A stretch of 64,000 nt of DNA. Origin: Fimenecus sp052273625 (GTDB lineage Bacteria > Bacillota > Clostridia > Oscillospirales > Acutalibacteraceae). Positions 25,716-34,141 of the stretch are shown here, piece after piece. How positions within the stretch are numbered: position 1 is the first letter of the stretch; every line of letters starts with the position of its first letter. A model generated the notes under the pieces. The model worked only from the letters and a program-made list of their open reading frames with translations. It did no database searches and was not told where the DNA came from. Made by a program: the position numbers and the translations under genes. The stretch spans positions 154,266 through 218,265 of the forward strand of contig DAVZHW010000001.1 of NCBI GenBank assembly GCA_052273625.1. The letters are read 5' to 3'.

Positions 25716-26666
25716 ATGATAGGAATTGATAAGCCCAGCATTGAAGCACTCGATTTGACCGAAGACGGTACTTACGGCAAGTTCGTAATGGAACCGTTGG
25801 AAAGAGGCTACGGCACAACGATCGGTAACAGCCTTCGTCGTGTATTGCTTTCTTCACTTCCCGGTTATGCGATTACCTCGGTTAAGATTGACGGCGTTCT
25901 CCATGAGTTCTCAACTGTTGAGGGCGTTAAGGAAGACGTTACTGAGATCGTTCTTAACCTTAAAGGCGTAATCCTTAAAATGCATGATGAGGGTCCCAAG
26001 ACTCTTTATATCGATGCAAGCGGAAAATGTGAGGTTACAGCAGGCGACATTAAGGCTGATTCGGATGTTGAAATTCTCAACCCCGATCATCATATCGCAA
26101 CTCTTTCAGACGGCGCATCTCTCGTTATGGAGATGACAGCTGACAAGGGCAGAGGATATGTATCTGCTGACAGAAATAAGCAGATGTTGCAGCCTGTTAT
26201 CGGTGTAATTGCAATCGACTCAATTTATACACCTGTGTTGAAGGTAAACTACACGGTTGAAAATACTCGTGTCGGTCAGATTACTGACTTTGACAAGCTC
26301 ACTCTTGAAGCATGGACAGACGGTTCAATTTCCGCTAAGGAAGCTGTTTCGTTTGGCGCAAAAATTCTTAACGAGCACCTTGAGCTCTTCATCGGTCTTT
26401 CGGATGAGGCTGCAACAGGTCCTATCCTTATCGATAAGAAAGAGGATAGCAATGTTAAGACTCTCGAAATGACGATTGAAGAACTTGACCTTTCTGTTCG
26501 TTCATTCAACTGCTTGAAGAGGGCCGGTATCAACACGGTTGAAGACTTGATAAGCAAAACTGAAGAAGATATGATGAAAGTGAGAAATCTTGGCAGAAAA
26601 TCTCTTGATGAGGTTGTTGCAAAGCTTGAATCACTTGGCTTCACTCTTCACCACGACGACGAATAA
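25716..26666 (+). CDS. rpoA: RNA polymerase alpha subunit
   Basis: A 316-residue alpha subunit. The N-terminal assembly domain has FVMEPLERGYGTTIGNSLRR and YTVENTRVGQITDFDKL. The C-terminal domain (about residues 245-316) has the helix-hairpin-helix DLISKTEEDMMKVRNLGRKS used for UP-element and activator binding. RBS AGGAGG lies upstream. It follows rpsD by 69 nt and precedes rplQ by 15 nt. Confidence 0.97.
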   Translation: MIGIDKPSIEALDLTEDGTYGKFVMEPLERGYGTTIGNSLRRVLLSSLPGYAITSVKIDGVLHEFSTVEGVKEDVTEIVLNLKGVILKMHDEGPKTLYIDASGKCEVTAGDIKADSDVEILNPDHHIATLSDGASLVMEMTADKGRGYVSADRNKQMLQPVIGVIAIDSIYTPVLKVNYTVENTRVGQITDFDKLTLEAWTDGSISAKEAVSFGAKILNEHLELFIGLSDEAATGPILIDKKEDSNVKTLEMTIEELDLSVRSFNCLKRAGINTVEDLISKTEEDMMKVRNLGRKSLDEVVAKLESLGFTLHHDDE

Positions 26667-26681
26667 AAGGAGTGATATTAA

Positions 26682-27164
26682 ATGCCCGGTACAAGAAAAC
26701 TCGGCAGAACTACCGATCACCGCAGAGCTATGCTCAGAGGCTTGGTAACATATCTGTTTGAAAACGGCAAAGTTGAAACAACTGTTACAAGGGCTAAGGA
26801 AGTCCGTGCAATGGCTGAAAAAATGATCACTATTGCTAAAGAGGGCTCTTTGCACTCAAGAAGACAGGTTCTTGCATACGTTACTAAAGAGGACGTTGTA
26901 AAGAAGTTGTTTGACGAGATCGCACCCAAGTATCAGGATGTTAAAGGCGGCTATACCCGCATTATAAAGACAGGCGCTCGCAGAGGCGATGCAGCAGAAA
27001 TGGCAATCATTGAGCTTGTAGAGCCCAAGGCAGCAGAAGAAAAGCCTGTTAAAAAGACAGAAGCTAAGGCTGCTAAAAAGACTGCTTCAACCAAGAAGGC
27101 AGCTCCCGCAAAGGAAGAGGCTCCTAAGGCTGAAGAAGCAACAGTAGAAGCTGCTGCAGAATAA
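26682..27164 (+). CDS. rplQ: Large subunit ribosomal protein L17 with long C-terminal extension
   Basis: A 160-residue L17. Residues 1-115 are a normal L17 (RKLGRTTDHRRAMLRGLVTY, YTRIIKTGARRGDAAEMAII). The last 45 residues are a low-complexity Lys/Ala/Glu tail with a repeated KAAKK/KAEEA pattern, absent from most L17 proteins. The tail is probably disordered and surface exposed. It is the last gene of the superoperon and ends before a strong terminator. Confidence 0.95.
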   Translation: MPGTRKLGRTTDHRRAMLRGLVTYLFENGKVETTVTRAKEVRAMAEKMITIAKEGSLHSRRQVLAYVTKEDVVKKLFDEIAPKYQDVKGGYTRIIKTGARRGDAAEMAIIELVEPKAAEEKPVKKTEAKAAKKTASTKKAAPAKEEAPKAEEATVEAAAE

Positions 27165-27182
27165 TTTTAAGATTATTCAATC

Positions 27183-27216
27183 GGCTGTAAAAAACGAAAG
27201 TTTTTTACAGCCTTTT
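27183..27216 (+). terminator. Terminator of the ribosomal superoperon
   Basis: A perfect 13-bp stem (27183-27195 with 27200-27212), GAAA loop, followed by TTTTATCTTT. It closes the transcription unit that begins at 11354. Confidence 0.92.
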
Positions 27217-27250
27217 ATCTTTATAACGACTGTTTTTAACCAATTTGTCC

Positions 27251-27279
27251 TTGATTTTTTTGTCGTTGTAAACTATAAT
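27251..27279 (+). promoter_or_regulatory. Promoter of ileS
   Basis: TTGATT (27251-27256), 17-nt spacer, TATAAT (27274-27279). The leader is only about 30 nt, too short for a T-box riboswitch, which is the usual control of ileS in Firmicutes. Confidence 0.8.
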
Positions 27280-27315
27280 AGACAATGTATATTTATAGTA
27301 GAAGGTGAACGCAAG

Positions 27316-30300
27316 GTGCAGAAAAAAATAGAGAGAAACTACGATTTCGCTAAGTCTGAACAGGAAGTAATCGATTTTTGGAAACAAAACGATATTTTCA
27401 AAAAGGCTGTTGCGAAAAATGACGTAAACACAAAGAACTATGTGTTCTACGACGGACCTCCCACCGCTAACGGTAAGCCGCATATCGGTCATGTTCTTAC
27501 AAGAGTTGTAAAGGACGTAATTCCGAGATATAAAACCATGCAGGGCTATCACGTTGAGAGAAAAGCAGGCTGGGACACTCACGGACTTCCCGTTGAGCTT
27601 GAGGTTGAAAAGCAAATTCACACAAACGGCAAGGCTGATATTGAGGCTTTCGGTGTAGAGCCGTTCATTCAGAAATGCCGTGAAAGTGTTTGGACATATA
27701 AGGACCTTTGGGAAAAAATGTCCGAAAGAGTCGGCTATTGGTGCGACTTTGAGCATCCTTACATTACATACACGAACAACTATATTGAGTCGGTATGGTG
27801 GGGGCTTAAGGAGCTTGATAAGAAAGGCCTTATCTACAAGGGCTTCAGAGTATCTCCGTATTGCCCGAGATGCTCAACCGCTTTGAGCTCGCACGAGGTT
27901 GCGCAGGGCTATAAGAATGTTAAAACAGAGTCTGTTTTCGTAAGATTTAAGTGCAAGGATGAGGAAAACACATATTTCGCAGTTTGGACAACAACACCGT
28001 GGACATTGCCCTCAAACGTTGCGCTTTGCGTAAACGAAAAATTTGACTATGCAAAGGTTAAGGTTGACGGCGATTATTATTATATCGCAACCGAGCTTAT
28101 CGGCGACCTTTTCGGCGAGGACTATGAAATTGTCGAAAACTATAAGGGTGCGGATCTTGTCGGCAAGGAATATGAGCCGATATACACCTTTGTTGTTGAC
28201 ACGTTTAAGGAAAAGGCTTTCTATGTAATTGCCGACGATTATGTATCGCTTGACGCAGGTACAGGTATCGTTCATATCGCTCCCGCATTCGGCGAGGACG
28301 ACTCAAGAGTCGGTAAGGAAAACAAACTTCCCTGCGTTAAGCCCGTTGACTTTGCAGGTAAATTTACCGATATTTGCGGCAAGTATGCAGGCAAGCTTGT
28401 ATTCGACGCAAATGACGAGATTATCAAAGAGCTTATTGACAATAAGGTTATCCTTAAAATAAAGAAAATTGAGCACAGCTATCCGCACTGCTGGCGTTGT
28501 AACAGCCCGCTTATCTATTATGCAAAGGATTCGTGGTTTATTGCAATGTCAACTCTCCGTGACGAGCTTGTTGCAGATAACAGAAGTGTAAACTGGTTCC
28601 CCGAGAACTTCAAAGAGGGAAGAATGGGCAACTTCGTTTCCAATGTTATCGACTGGGCAGTTTCAAGAGACAGATATTGGGGCACTCCGCTTCCGATTTG
28701 GGTATGCGAGGAGTGTGGTCATAAGCATGTTATAGGCTCGGTTGCAGAGCTTGTTGAACTCACAGGCGCCGATCCCGATATTGACCTTCATAAGCCTATG
28801 GTTGACCGTCTTACAATGACCTGCCCCGAGTGCGGACACACAATGCACCGTACCCCCGAGGTTTGCGACTGCTGGATAGATTCAGGCTCAATGCCCTATG
28901 CACAGCATCACTATCCGTTTGAAAATCAGGAAATTTTCAATCAGCAGTTCCCGGCTGACTTCATCAGCGAGGGCAGCGACCAGTCAAGAGGCTGGTTCTA
29001 CGCTTTGCAGGCACTTTCAACCGCTATTTTCGGCAAATCGCCGTATAAAAACTGTATCGCTCTCGGTCTTGTAAACGACGAAAACGGCATCAAGATGTCA
29101 AAGCATATCGGCAACGTCGTTGACCCGTGGGAGGTTCTTGACGAATTCGGCTCAGACGCTACAAGACTTTACTTCTGCATAGCTAACGCGCCGTGGATTT
29201 CCACTTCGTTCAGCAAGCAGACTCTTGCACAGTTCCAGAACAGATTTATCGGCACTATGTGGGCGTCGGTTTACTTCTATTCACTTTACAGTGAGATTGA
29301 CGGCTTTGATCCGAGCAAATACAACATTGACGATTGCAAGCTTCGTTCAATCGACGAGTGGGTGCTTTCAAGAGTTAACTCTCTTGTTAAAAAGGTTACC
29401 CATGAGTTCGACTCATACCATATCTTCGAGGCAACAAGAGCAATGGAGAGCTTTATCGACGAGCTTTCAAACTGGTATATCAGACGTAACCGCCGTCGTT
29501 TCTTTAACTCGGAGCTTACCGAGGACAAGATTGCGGCATATATGACTCTCTATACCGTTCTTGAAACACTCGCAAGGGTTGTTGCTCCCGTAACTCCGTT
29601 TGTTGCGGAGACAATGTATCAGGGACTTGTTACAAGATACTTCCCCGACGCACCCGAGAGCGTTCATCTTGCTTCCTTCCCGCAGTACAGAGCTGATTGG
29701 GATAAGCCCGAGCTTGAGGAACAGATGGAGGTTTCCTATAAGGCTGTTGAAATCGGCAGAAAGCTTCGTGAGCTTGTTCATATCCGTAACCGTCAGCCGT
29801 TGAGCCAGTGCATTGTTAAGATTGACAACGGTATCACTCTTAAAGATGAAGAACTCAACACTATTGCGGAAGAGCTTAATGTTGATGAGGTTCTTACAGA
29901 CTTCGATACACAGAGCCTTATCTGCTATGAAATCAAGCCGCAGCTCAAGACACTCGGTCCGAAATACGGCAGACACTTGAAAGCTATCGGAGAGTATTTC
30001 AATATCGACAGAAATACCGAAATCATAAACACCATCAAGGCTGACGGCATTTATAAGACGGAAATTGACGGCACCGAAATTGAGCTTACAATGGACGACC
30101 TCCTTGTTACCGAAAAGGCGAAAGAGGGCTATATTGCAGAAACAAATTACGGTGTAACTGTAATTCTCAACACTGTGCTCAATGATTCGCTTATCGAAAG
30201 AGGTTCTGTAAGGGAGTTCATTTCAAAGGTTCAAAATCTCCGTAAGTCAAGCGGTTTTGAGGTTACGGACCACATTGAAATCGTTGCTTCTTCCGATGAT

Positions 30301-30441
30301 TACATTACTGATGTAATTACACGCAACGCTGATTTCATTAAGTCAGAGCTTCTTTGCGACAGCCTCACATTCGCAGAGGGCGGAGCAAACGAGTTTAATA
30401 TCGACGACCACAAGGTTAAGGTTGATATTAAAAAGGCTTAA
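27316..30441 (+). CDS. ileS: Isoleucyl-tRNA synthetase, type 2 (eukaryote-like)
   Basis: A 1041-residue class I synthetase, longer than the typical bacterial type 1 enzyme (about 920-940). HIGH motif in PPTANGKPHIGHVLTRVVKD, the editing (CP1) domain with VWTTTPWTLPSNVALCV, and KMSK in GIKMSKHIGNVVDPWEVL. The phrases AGWDTHGLPVELEVEK and YCPRCSTALSSHEVAQGY fit the type 2 group shared with eukaryotic cytosolic enzymes. Type 2 enzymes as a group are less sensitive to mupirocin. It starts at GTG with AAGGTGA upstream. The C-terminal domain is of the extended type 2 form. Confidence 0.95.
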   Translation: MQKKIERNYDFAKSEQEVIDFWKQNDIFKKAVAKNDVNTKNYVFYDGPPTANGKPHIGHVLTRVVKDVIPRYKTMQGYHVERKAGWDTHGLPVELEVEKQIHTNGKADIEAFGVEPFIQKCRESVWTYKDLWEKMSERVGYWCDFEHPYITYTNNYIESVWWGLKELDKKGLIYKGFRVSPYCPRCSTALSSHEVAQGYKNVKTESVFVRFKCKDEENTYFAVWTTTPWTLPSNVALCVNEKFDYAKVKVDGDYYYIATELIGDLFGEDYEIVENYKGADLVGKEYEPIYTFVVDTFKEKAFYVIADDYVSLDAGTGIVHIAPAFGEDDSRVGKENKLPCVKPVDFAGKFTDICGKYAGKLVFDANDEIIKELIDNKVILKIKKIEHSYPHCWRCNSPLIYYAKDSWFIAMSTLRDELVADNRSVNWFPENFKEGRMGNFVSNVIDWAVSRDRYWGTPLPIWVCEECGHKHVIGSVAELVELTGADPDIDLHKPMVDRLTMTCPECGHTMHRTPEVCDCWIDSGSMPYAQHHYPFENQEIFNQQFPADFISEGSDQSRGWFYALQALSTAIFGKSPYKNCIALGLVNDENGIKMSKHIGNVVDPWEVLDEFGSDATRLYFCIANAPWISTSFSKQTLAQFQNRFIGTMWASVYFYSLYSEIDGFDPSKYNIDDCKLRSIDEWVLSRVNSLVKKVTHEFDSYHIFEATRAMESFIDELSNWYIRRNRRRFFNSELTEDKIAAYMTLYTVLETLARVVAPVTPFVAETMYQGLVTRYFPDAPESVHLASFPQYRADWDKPELEEQMEVSYKAVEIGRKLRELVHIRNRQPLSQCIVKIDNGITLKDEELNTIAEELNVDEVLTDFDTQSLICYEIKPQLKTLGPKYGRHLKAIGEYFNIDRNTEIINTIKADGIYKTEIDGTEIELTMDDLLVTEKAKEGYIAETNYGVTVILNTVLNDSLIERGSVREFISKVQNLRKSSGFEVTDHIEIVASSDDYITDVITRNADFIKSELLCDSLTFAEGGANEFNIDDHKVKVDIKKA

Positions 30442-30465
30442 TTAAAGTCAAAACTTGATATTGTT

Positions 30466-30494
30466 AAAAGGCTTCGGATAACCGAAGCCTTTTT
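30466..30494 (+). terminator. Terminator of ileS
   Basis: AAAAGGCTTCGG (30466-30477) pairs with CCGAAGCCTTTT (30482-30493), loop ATAA, followed by further T. Confidence 0.88.
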
Positions 30495-30501
30495 GGTTGT
30501 A

Positions 30502-30530
30502 AAAACGCCCTCATAAAATGAGAGCGTTTT
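30502..30530 (-). terminator. Terminator of the minus-strand operon 30538-33969
   Basis: Inverted repeat 30502-30514 with 30518-30530, one mismatch, loop AAA. On the minus strand the stem ends in a T run. It is the expected end for the four-gene minus operon. Confidence 0.65.
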
Positions 30531-30537
30531 CGTACTT

Positions 30538-30732
30538 TTAATTTTGTTTTTGAACGATTTTATATTCGTCATACGGATTGTAATACGGACACTCAAAGTC
30601 GGCGTAGCTTAAAAATCTTGCCATTTCGTCCTCGTCGAGATTGACCTCGCACGCATAGCAATCATAGTCCTCGTCATAAAAATAATAAGCACAGCATTCG
30701 CATTGCGTAACCCGTTTTTTCTTTTCAGCCAT
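30538..30732 (-). CDS. Small Cys-rich protein, DUF6472-like
   Basis: A 64-residue acidic protein with six Cys (residues 11, 13, 14, 25, 28 and 48) in the pattern CECC, CYAC and a later Cys-Pro, with many Tyr and Asp. It looks like a small metal-binding or iron-sulfur-type protein. Similar short proteins are common in Clostridia and of unknown function; the DUF6472 label is from memory. Its start lies 4 nt after the stop of the FAD enzyme, so it is translated from the same message. A role as partner or metal site for that enzyme is conceivable but not shown. Confidence 0.65.
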   Translation of the reverse strand: MAEKKKRVTQCECCAYYFYDEDYDCYACEVNLDEDEMARFLSYADFECPYYNPYDEYKIVQKQN

Positions 30733-30736
30733 TGTG

Positions 30737-32269
30737 CTACCCCTTTTCGTGATATTCCTTTTCGGTATTGACGTTCCAAATATCGGATTTATCCGCTTTG
30801 CCCGTAAGAATGTTGTTTACGGCTTCAAAAGCGGTCATCATTGAGTGATCCATATTGTTGTAGCGGTGCTGACCGTTTCTTCCGACGCAGTAAAGATTTT
30901 TATATGAATTGAGATAATCGATAACCGTCGGCAAATCGTCATAGGTGTCAAAGTATGCGGGATATGCTTTTTTGACCTTTTCCCTGTGCGAGAAAAGTAT
31001 ATCGGTATCGTTTGAAATCACGCCGATTTTCTTAAGCTCCCTGACAGCAAAATCAACACAGGCCTCATCGCTCATATTCCAAAAATCGTCGCCCTCGGTG
31101 CAGAAATATTCAAGCCCGAGCCACACAGTGTTTTCAACATCCTTTACAAGATAGCTTGACCAGTTGTTGAAAATCTGTATTCTTCCGAGCTTTACGGAGT
31201 CGTCCTGAACATAAATCCAACAGTCGGGAACAATATTTGAAACAGTTTTTATATCCGTTTTATTTTTAATTTCAAGCTTGTTAACGAGCAAGCCAACGGT
31301 AACAAAATCCCTGTAAGGCAAGCCGTTTGCAATGCTTTTTACTTCGCTTGAAACGAGAGATTGCTCAAAGCTGTTTACCAAATCCTTAATCGGCATTGAG
31401 GAAATGAAAATATCGCCCGAGTATTCCTTATCGCCTGCCGTTACTGAAGTGATTTTGCCGTTTTCGACGTTTATCCTGTTGACTTCGGCATTGAAAATTA
31501 TTTTACCGCCAAGTGCTTCGAGTTCTTTTGATGCAGTTTCCCAAAGCTGTCCGGGACCGAATTTAGGATACTTAAATTCCTCTATAAGCGAGGCTTCGTC
31601 GCTCTTTTTACCCTTTGAAAGTGCGTTTTTGAGAACCTCCTTGATAGAAATGCCCTTTACTCTCTGTGCGCCCCAATCGGCAGAAATTTCAGACGGATGT
31701 CTACCCCAAAGCTTTTCTGTGTACCCCTCAAAGAACATTGAATAAAGCTCCTTGCCGAAGCGGTTAATATAGAAATTCTCAAGCGAGGACTCATCTTTTT
31801 TGAACATTATAGAATGGAGATAGCTGAAGCCTGCCTTCATTGTTCTGACAAATCCGAGATTTATCAGGGTTTGCGCCTTGAGCGAAACGGGATAATCAAA
31901 GAATTTTTCAAGATAGTATATTCTTGAAACCCTTTGGCGAAGAAGCATAACATTATCCTCCGCTTCGGGGTCGGGACAGTTTTCGGAAAGCACTTTTTCA
32001 CGGTGCAAAAGCTTGTCGTCAAATGACGGTGCGCCTTGCATTTTCAAAAGACTTGACCACCACTCGTTGACTTTTTCATCCTTTGAAAAGAAACGGTGAC
32101 CGCCGAGATCCATACGGTTGCCCGAGCAGTTTACGGTTGCAGATATACCGCCTACACGCTCGCTTGCCTCAAGCACAGTAACGTTGTACTCATTATTTGA
32201 TTTTCGTAACAGCTCAAGCCCTGCCGTAAGTCCTGCGGGACCTGCGCCGATTATTACAACATTTTTCAT
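30737..32269 (-). CDS. FAD-dependent oxidoreductase, amine-oxidase / UDP-galactopyranose-mutase-like fold
   Basis: A 510-residue flavoprotein. The N-terminal dinucleotide-binding motif is VVIIGAGPAGLTAGLELL (residues 4-21), followed by the Glu-rich strand end VLEASERVGGISAT and the GGHRFFSK motif seen in protoporphyrinogen-oxidase-like and glycan-modifying flavoproteins. The C-terminal FAD segment is near YCVGRNGQHRYNNMDHS. The substrate is not certain; in other bacteria such proteins lie in polysaccharide or lipid loci. No membrane segment is evident. It is followed by the Cys-rich small protein and preceded by a cyclase-family gene 8 nt upstream. Confidence 0.8.
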   Translation of the reverse strand: MKNVVIIGAGPAGLTAGLELLRKSNNEYNVTVLEASERVGGISATVNCSGNRMDLGGHRFFSKDEKVNEWWSSLLKMQGAPSFDDKLLHREKVLSENCPDPEAEDNVMLLRQRVSRIYYLEKFFDYPVSLKAQTLINLGFVRTMKAGFSYLHSIMFKKDESSLENFYINRFGKELYSMFFEGYTEKLWGRHPSEISADWGAQRVKGISIKEVLKNALSKGKKSDEASLIEEFKYPKFGPGQLWETASKELEALGGKIIFNAEVNRINVENGKITSVTAGDKEYSGDIFISSMPIKDLVNSFEQSLVSSEVKSIANGLPYRDFVTVGLLVNKLEIKNKTDIKTVSNIVPDCWIYVQDDSVKLGRIQIFNNWSSYLVKDVENTVWLGLEYFCTEGDDFWNMSDEACVDFAVRELKKIGVISNDTDILFSHREKVKKAYPAYFDTYDDLPTVIDYLNSYKNLYCVGRNGQHRYNNMDHSMMTAFEAVNNILTGKADKSDIWNVNTEKEYHEKG

Positions 32270-32277
32270 ATATTACC

Positions 32278-32883
32278 TCAGCTTTTACTGCTCCAAAAGA
32301 TATAATCGGAAATGAGAACAGCTCTTGTAAACGAAGCCTCTGCGCCCGAAATTTTCACGGGCGGTGCGATAAGAAAATACTCTCCGTTTTTCGCTTCTTC
32401 GAGATTTAGCCCCTCAAGAATTGCTATTTCTGCATTCAGAAGTGCTCTGTGCGTGCTGCCGTCGGAGTCGGGCGACTCAATGCTTACACCGTCTGTTCCG
32501 ATAAGCTCATAACCGTAATGTGCCATAATTTCCGCTGCCGTATAGTGCACAAAAGCCCTGCCCTTTGACTTTATAAGCACACGCTTGCAATCCCTCGGGA
32601 AATATTCCTCAACAAGTCTGCCCGTGATTATTCCCTCGGACACCTCGATAACCTTGCAAGGGCCTATGAATTTTTCAAGCGGGATTTTGTCAACGGGCTC
32701 TGCGTCGGGTATAAAATGAAGCGGTGCGTCAACGTGAGTTCCGTTGTGCAGACAGGCGTCCAAAACGCTCAAATTATAGTAAGACTCAGGCGAGATTTCT
32801 CTGACCTGTTTAAGCTCGGGCAAAGGATCGCCCTCATACACCTCAGCTGTAAGCAAATCGTTTGAAATATCTATGATTTTCAT
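32278..32883 (-). CDS. Cyclase / kynurenine-formamidase-like metal hydrolase
   Basis: A 201-residue protein of the cyclase family (PF04199). The metal motif HNGTHVDAPLHF (HxGTHxDxxxH) is complete, and IGTDGVSIESPDSDGSTHRALL with a later Glu (ILEGLNLEEA) fits the family. Members hydrolyse amides such as N-formylkynurenine or act on polyketides. The substrate here is unknown. The start at 32883 (RBS AGGCGG-GAG) is preferred over 32925, which would add 14 residues derived from the untranslated leader. Confidence 0.83.
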   Translation of the reverse strand: MKIIDISNDLLTAEVYEGDPLPELKQVREISPESYYNLSVLDACLHNGTHVDAPLHFIPDAEPVDKIPLEKFIGPCKVIEVSEGIITGRLVEEYFPRDCKRVLIKSKGRAFVHYTAAEIMAHYGYELIGTDGVSIESPDSDGSTHRALLNAEIAILEGLNLEEAKNGEYFLIAPPVKISGAEASFTRAVLISDYIFWSSKS

Positions 32884-32943
32884 ATTCTCGCCGCCTTTTT
32901 TAGCATATATAATATAGTATATCAATTACACGCCTTTGTCAAA

Positions 32944-33969
32944 TCACTCAAAGCAAAGATTTTCGATTTTCTTGCTTAAAGCGGCATATTTTTCGGCATT
33001 TTCAAAGGCTTGCAAATATCGGCAAAGCTCGTTGTCCCTTTCCATAGCGTCGTAAAGCGAGAAAACCGCAGAACTTATAAGCTCGTCTTTGAGTTCCTCG
33101 TTGCAGGCAAGCTTTTCCGTCAGGCAATGCGGGATATTACGCTTCAAAAAGCGTGCTTGAGAAATTTCACCCGAGTCGGAGTAACGGTACGGATGATAAT
33201 CGTTTTCACACACAAAGGCAAGCGACAGCTCGGGTATGCACAGGTGCTCTGAAAACTCGGGACACAGCGAGCAGGTAAATTTTTCGGTGTTTTTTCCGCA
33301 TTGTAAAAAGGCAGAGGAAAAGCCGTTTATCAATAGCGAAGCGGTGCATTTAGAGAAGTCGCCGATTGTGTAAATATCACTGCATTTTTCGGCAACGGAC
33401 TCAAAGCAGGTGTGAACGCCCCAAGAGGTTATGTTGCCGAGAGTGTAAGTGCTTTCAATCCCGCTTTTTGATGATTGATGAAGTTTGTTTCGCTGAATGA
33501 AGCGAAGTATATAATTCAAGACTTTTGCTTTATCAACGAATTGAGAGAACATTTTTGCACTTTCTCTTGAGATGACGGCTGCGGAGTTTTCGTATTTTGC
33601 CGAATCTGAGATATATTGTGTGCGTTGCGATTTTAGCCCGTTTACAATGTCCTTATTAAAGCTCTTCTCGTAAATTTTATCCGCATCTATTATTTCAACT
33701 GTGGGAAATTCGTGTAAATCGGGAATAATACCTTTGTCACCGATGAACACTTTTCGGCTTTTTATGTACACGGCGCATAGCTTGTCATAGTCGTACTTCG
33801 ATAAGAATTTAAGGCAGGAAAGTCCGTCTTTTTCGGCTCTTGTAACGCAGACTGAAATAAGTCTGTGCTTTAGCTCGGAGCTTTCGGAATTTATAAGCAA
33901 GGCGGTGTTGATTCCGTTGTTTTCGTTTGACAAACACTTCAAAACGGCAGAGTTAAAAAAGCAATTCAT
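32944..33969 (-). CDS. Unrecognised protein, possibly a degenerate PRK06851-like ATPase
   Basis: A 341-residue soluble protein not recognised with confidence. Two weak cues point to the clostridial PRK06851-type NTPase family: the segment SLCPEFSEHLCIPELSLAFVC followed by a His-Pro pair, and the middle region with SRESAKMFSQFVDKAKV. That family has two P-loops; no GxxGxGKS/T motif is seen here, so if related it has lost ATP binding. Ten or more Cys are scattered through the protein. RBS GGGAGGG is strong. It lies 60 nt upstream of the cyclase-family gene on the same strand. Confidence 0.5.
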   Translation of the reverse strand: MNCFFNSAVLKCLSNENNGINTALLINSESSELKHRLISVCVTRAEKDGLSCLKFLSKYDYDKLCAVYIKSRKVFIGDKGIIPDLHEFPTVEIIDADKIYEKSFNKDIVNGLKSQRTQYISDSAKYENSAAVISRESAKMFSQFVDKAKVLNYILRFIQRNKLHQSSKSGIESTYTLGNITSWGVHTCFESVAEKCSDIYTIGDFSKCTASLLINGFSSAFLQCGKNTEKFTCSLCPEFSEHLCIPELSLAFVCENDYHPYRYSDSGEISQARFLKRNIPHCLTEKLACNEELKDELISSAVFSLYDAMERDNELCRYLQAFENAEKYAALSKKIENLCFE

Positions 33970-34058
33970 ATCAATCCCTCCCGACTCATTTTATTCCGAA
34001 AATGTGCTGACGGTTACTGCGAAATATTGAAAATAATGTTAATTTTTGGCTGTTTTAT

Positions 34059-34087
34059 TTGACATATTAACGGCAGTGGGGTATAAT
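34059..34087 (+). promoter_or_regulatory. Promoter of fba
   Basis: TTGACA (34059-34064), 17-nt spacer, TATAAT (34082-34087). This is a perfect consensus, as expected for a highly expressed glycolytic gene. Confidence 0.92.
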
Positions 34088-34141
34088 AGCCTCGCAATTA
34101 AATAAGTTAAAAAATTATTTTTACTCAAGGAGTGGAAAAAT

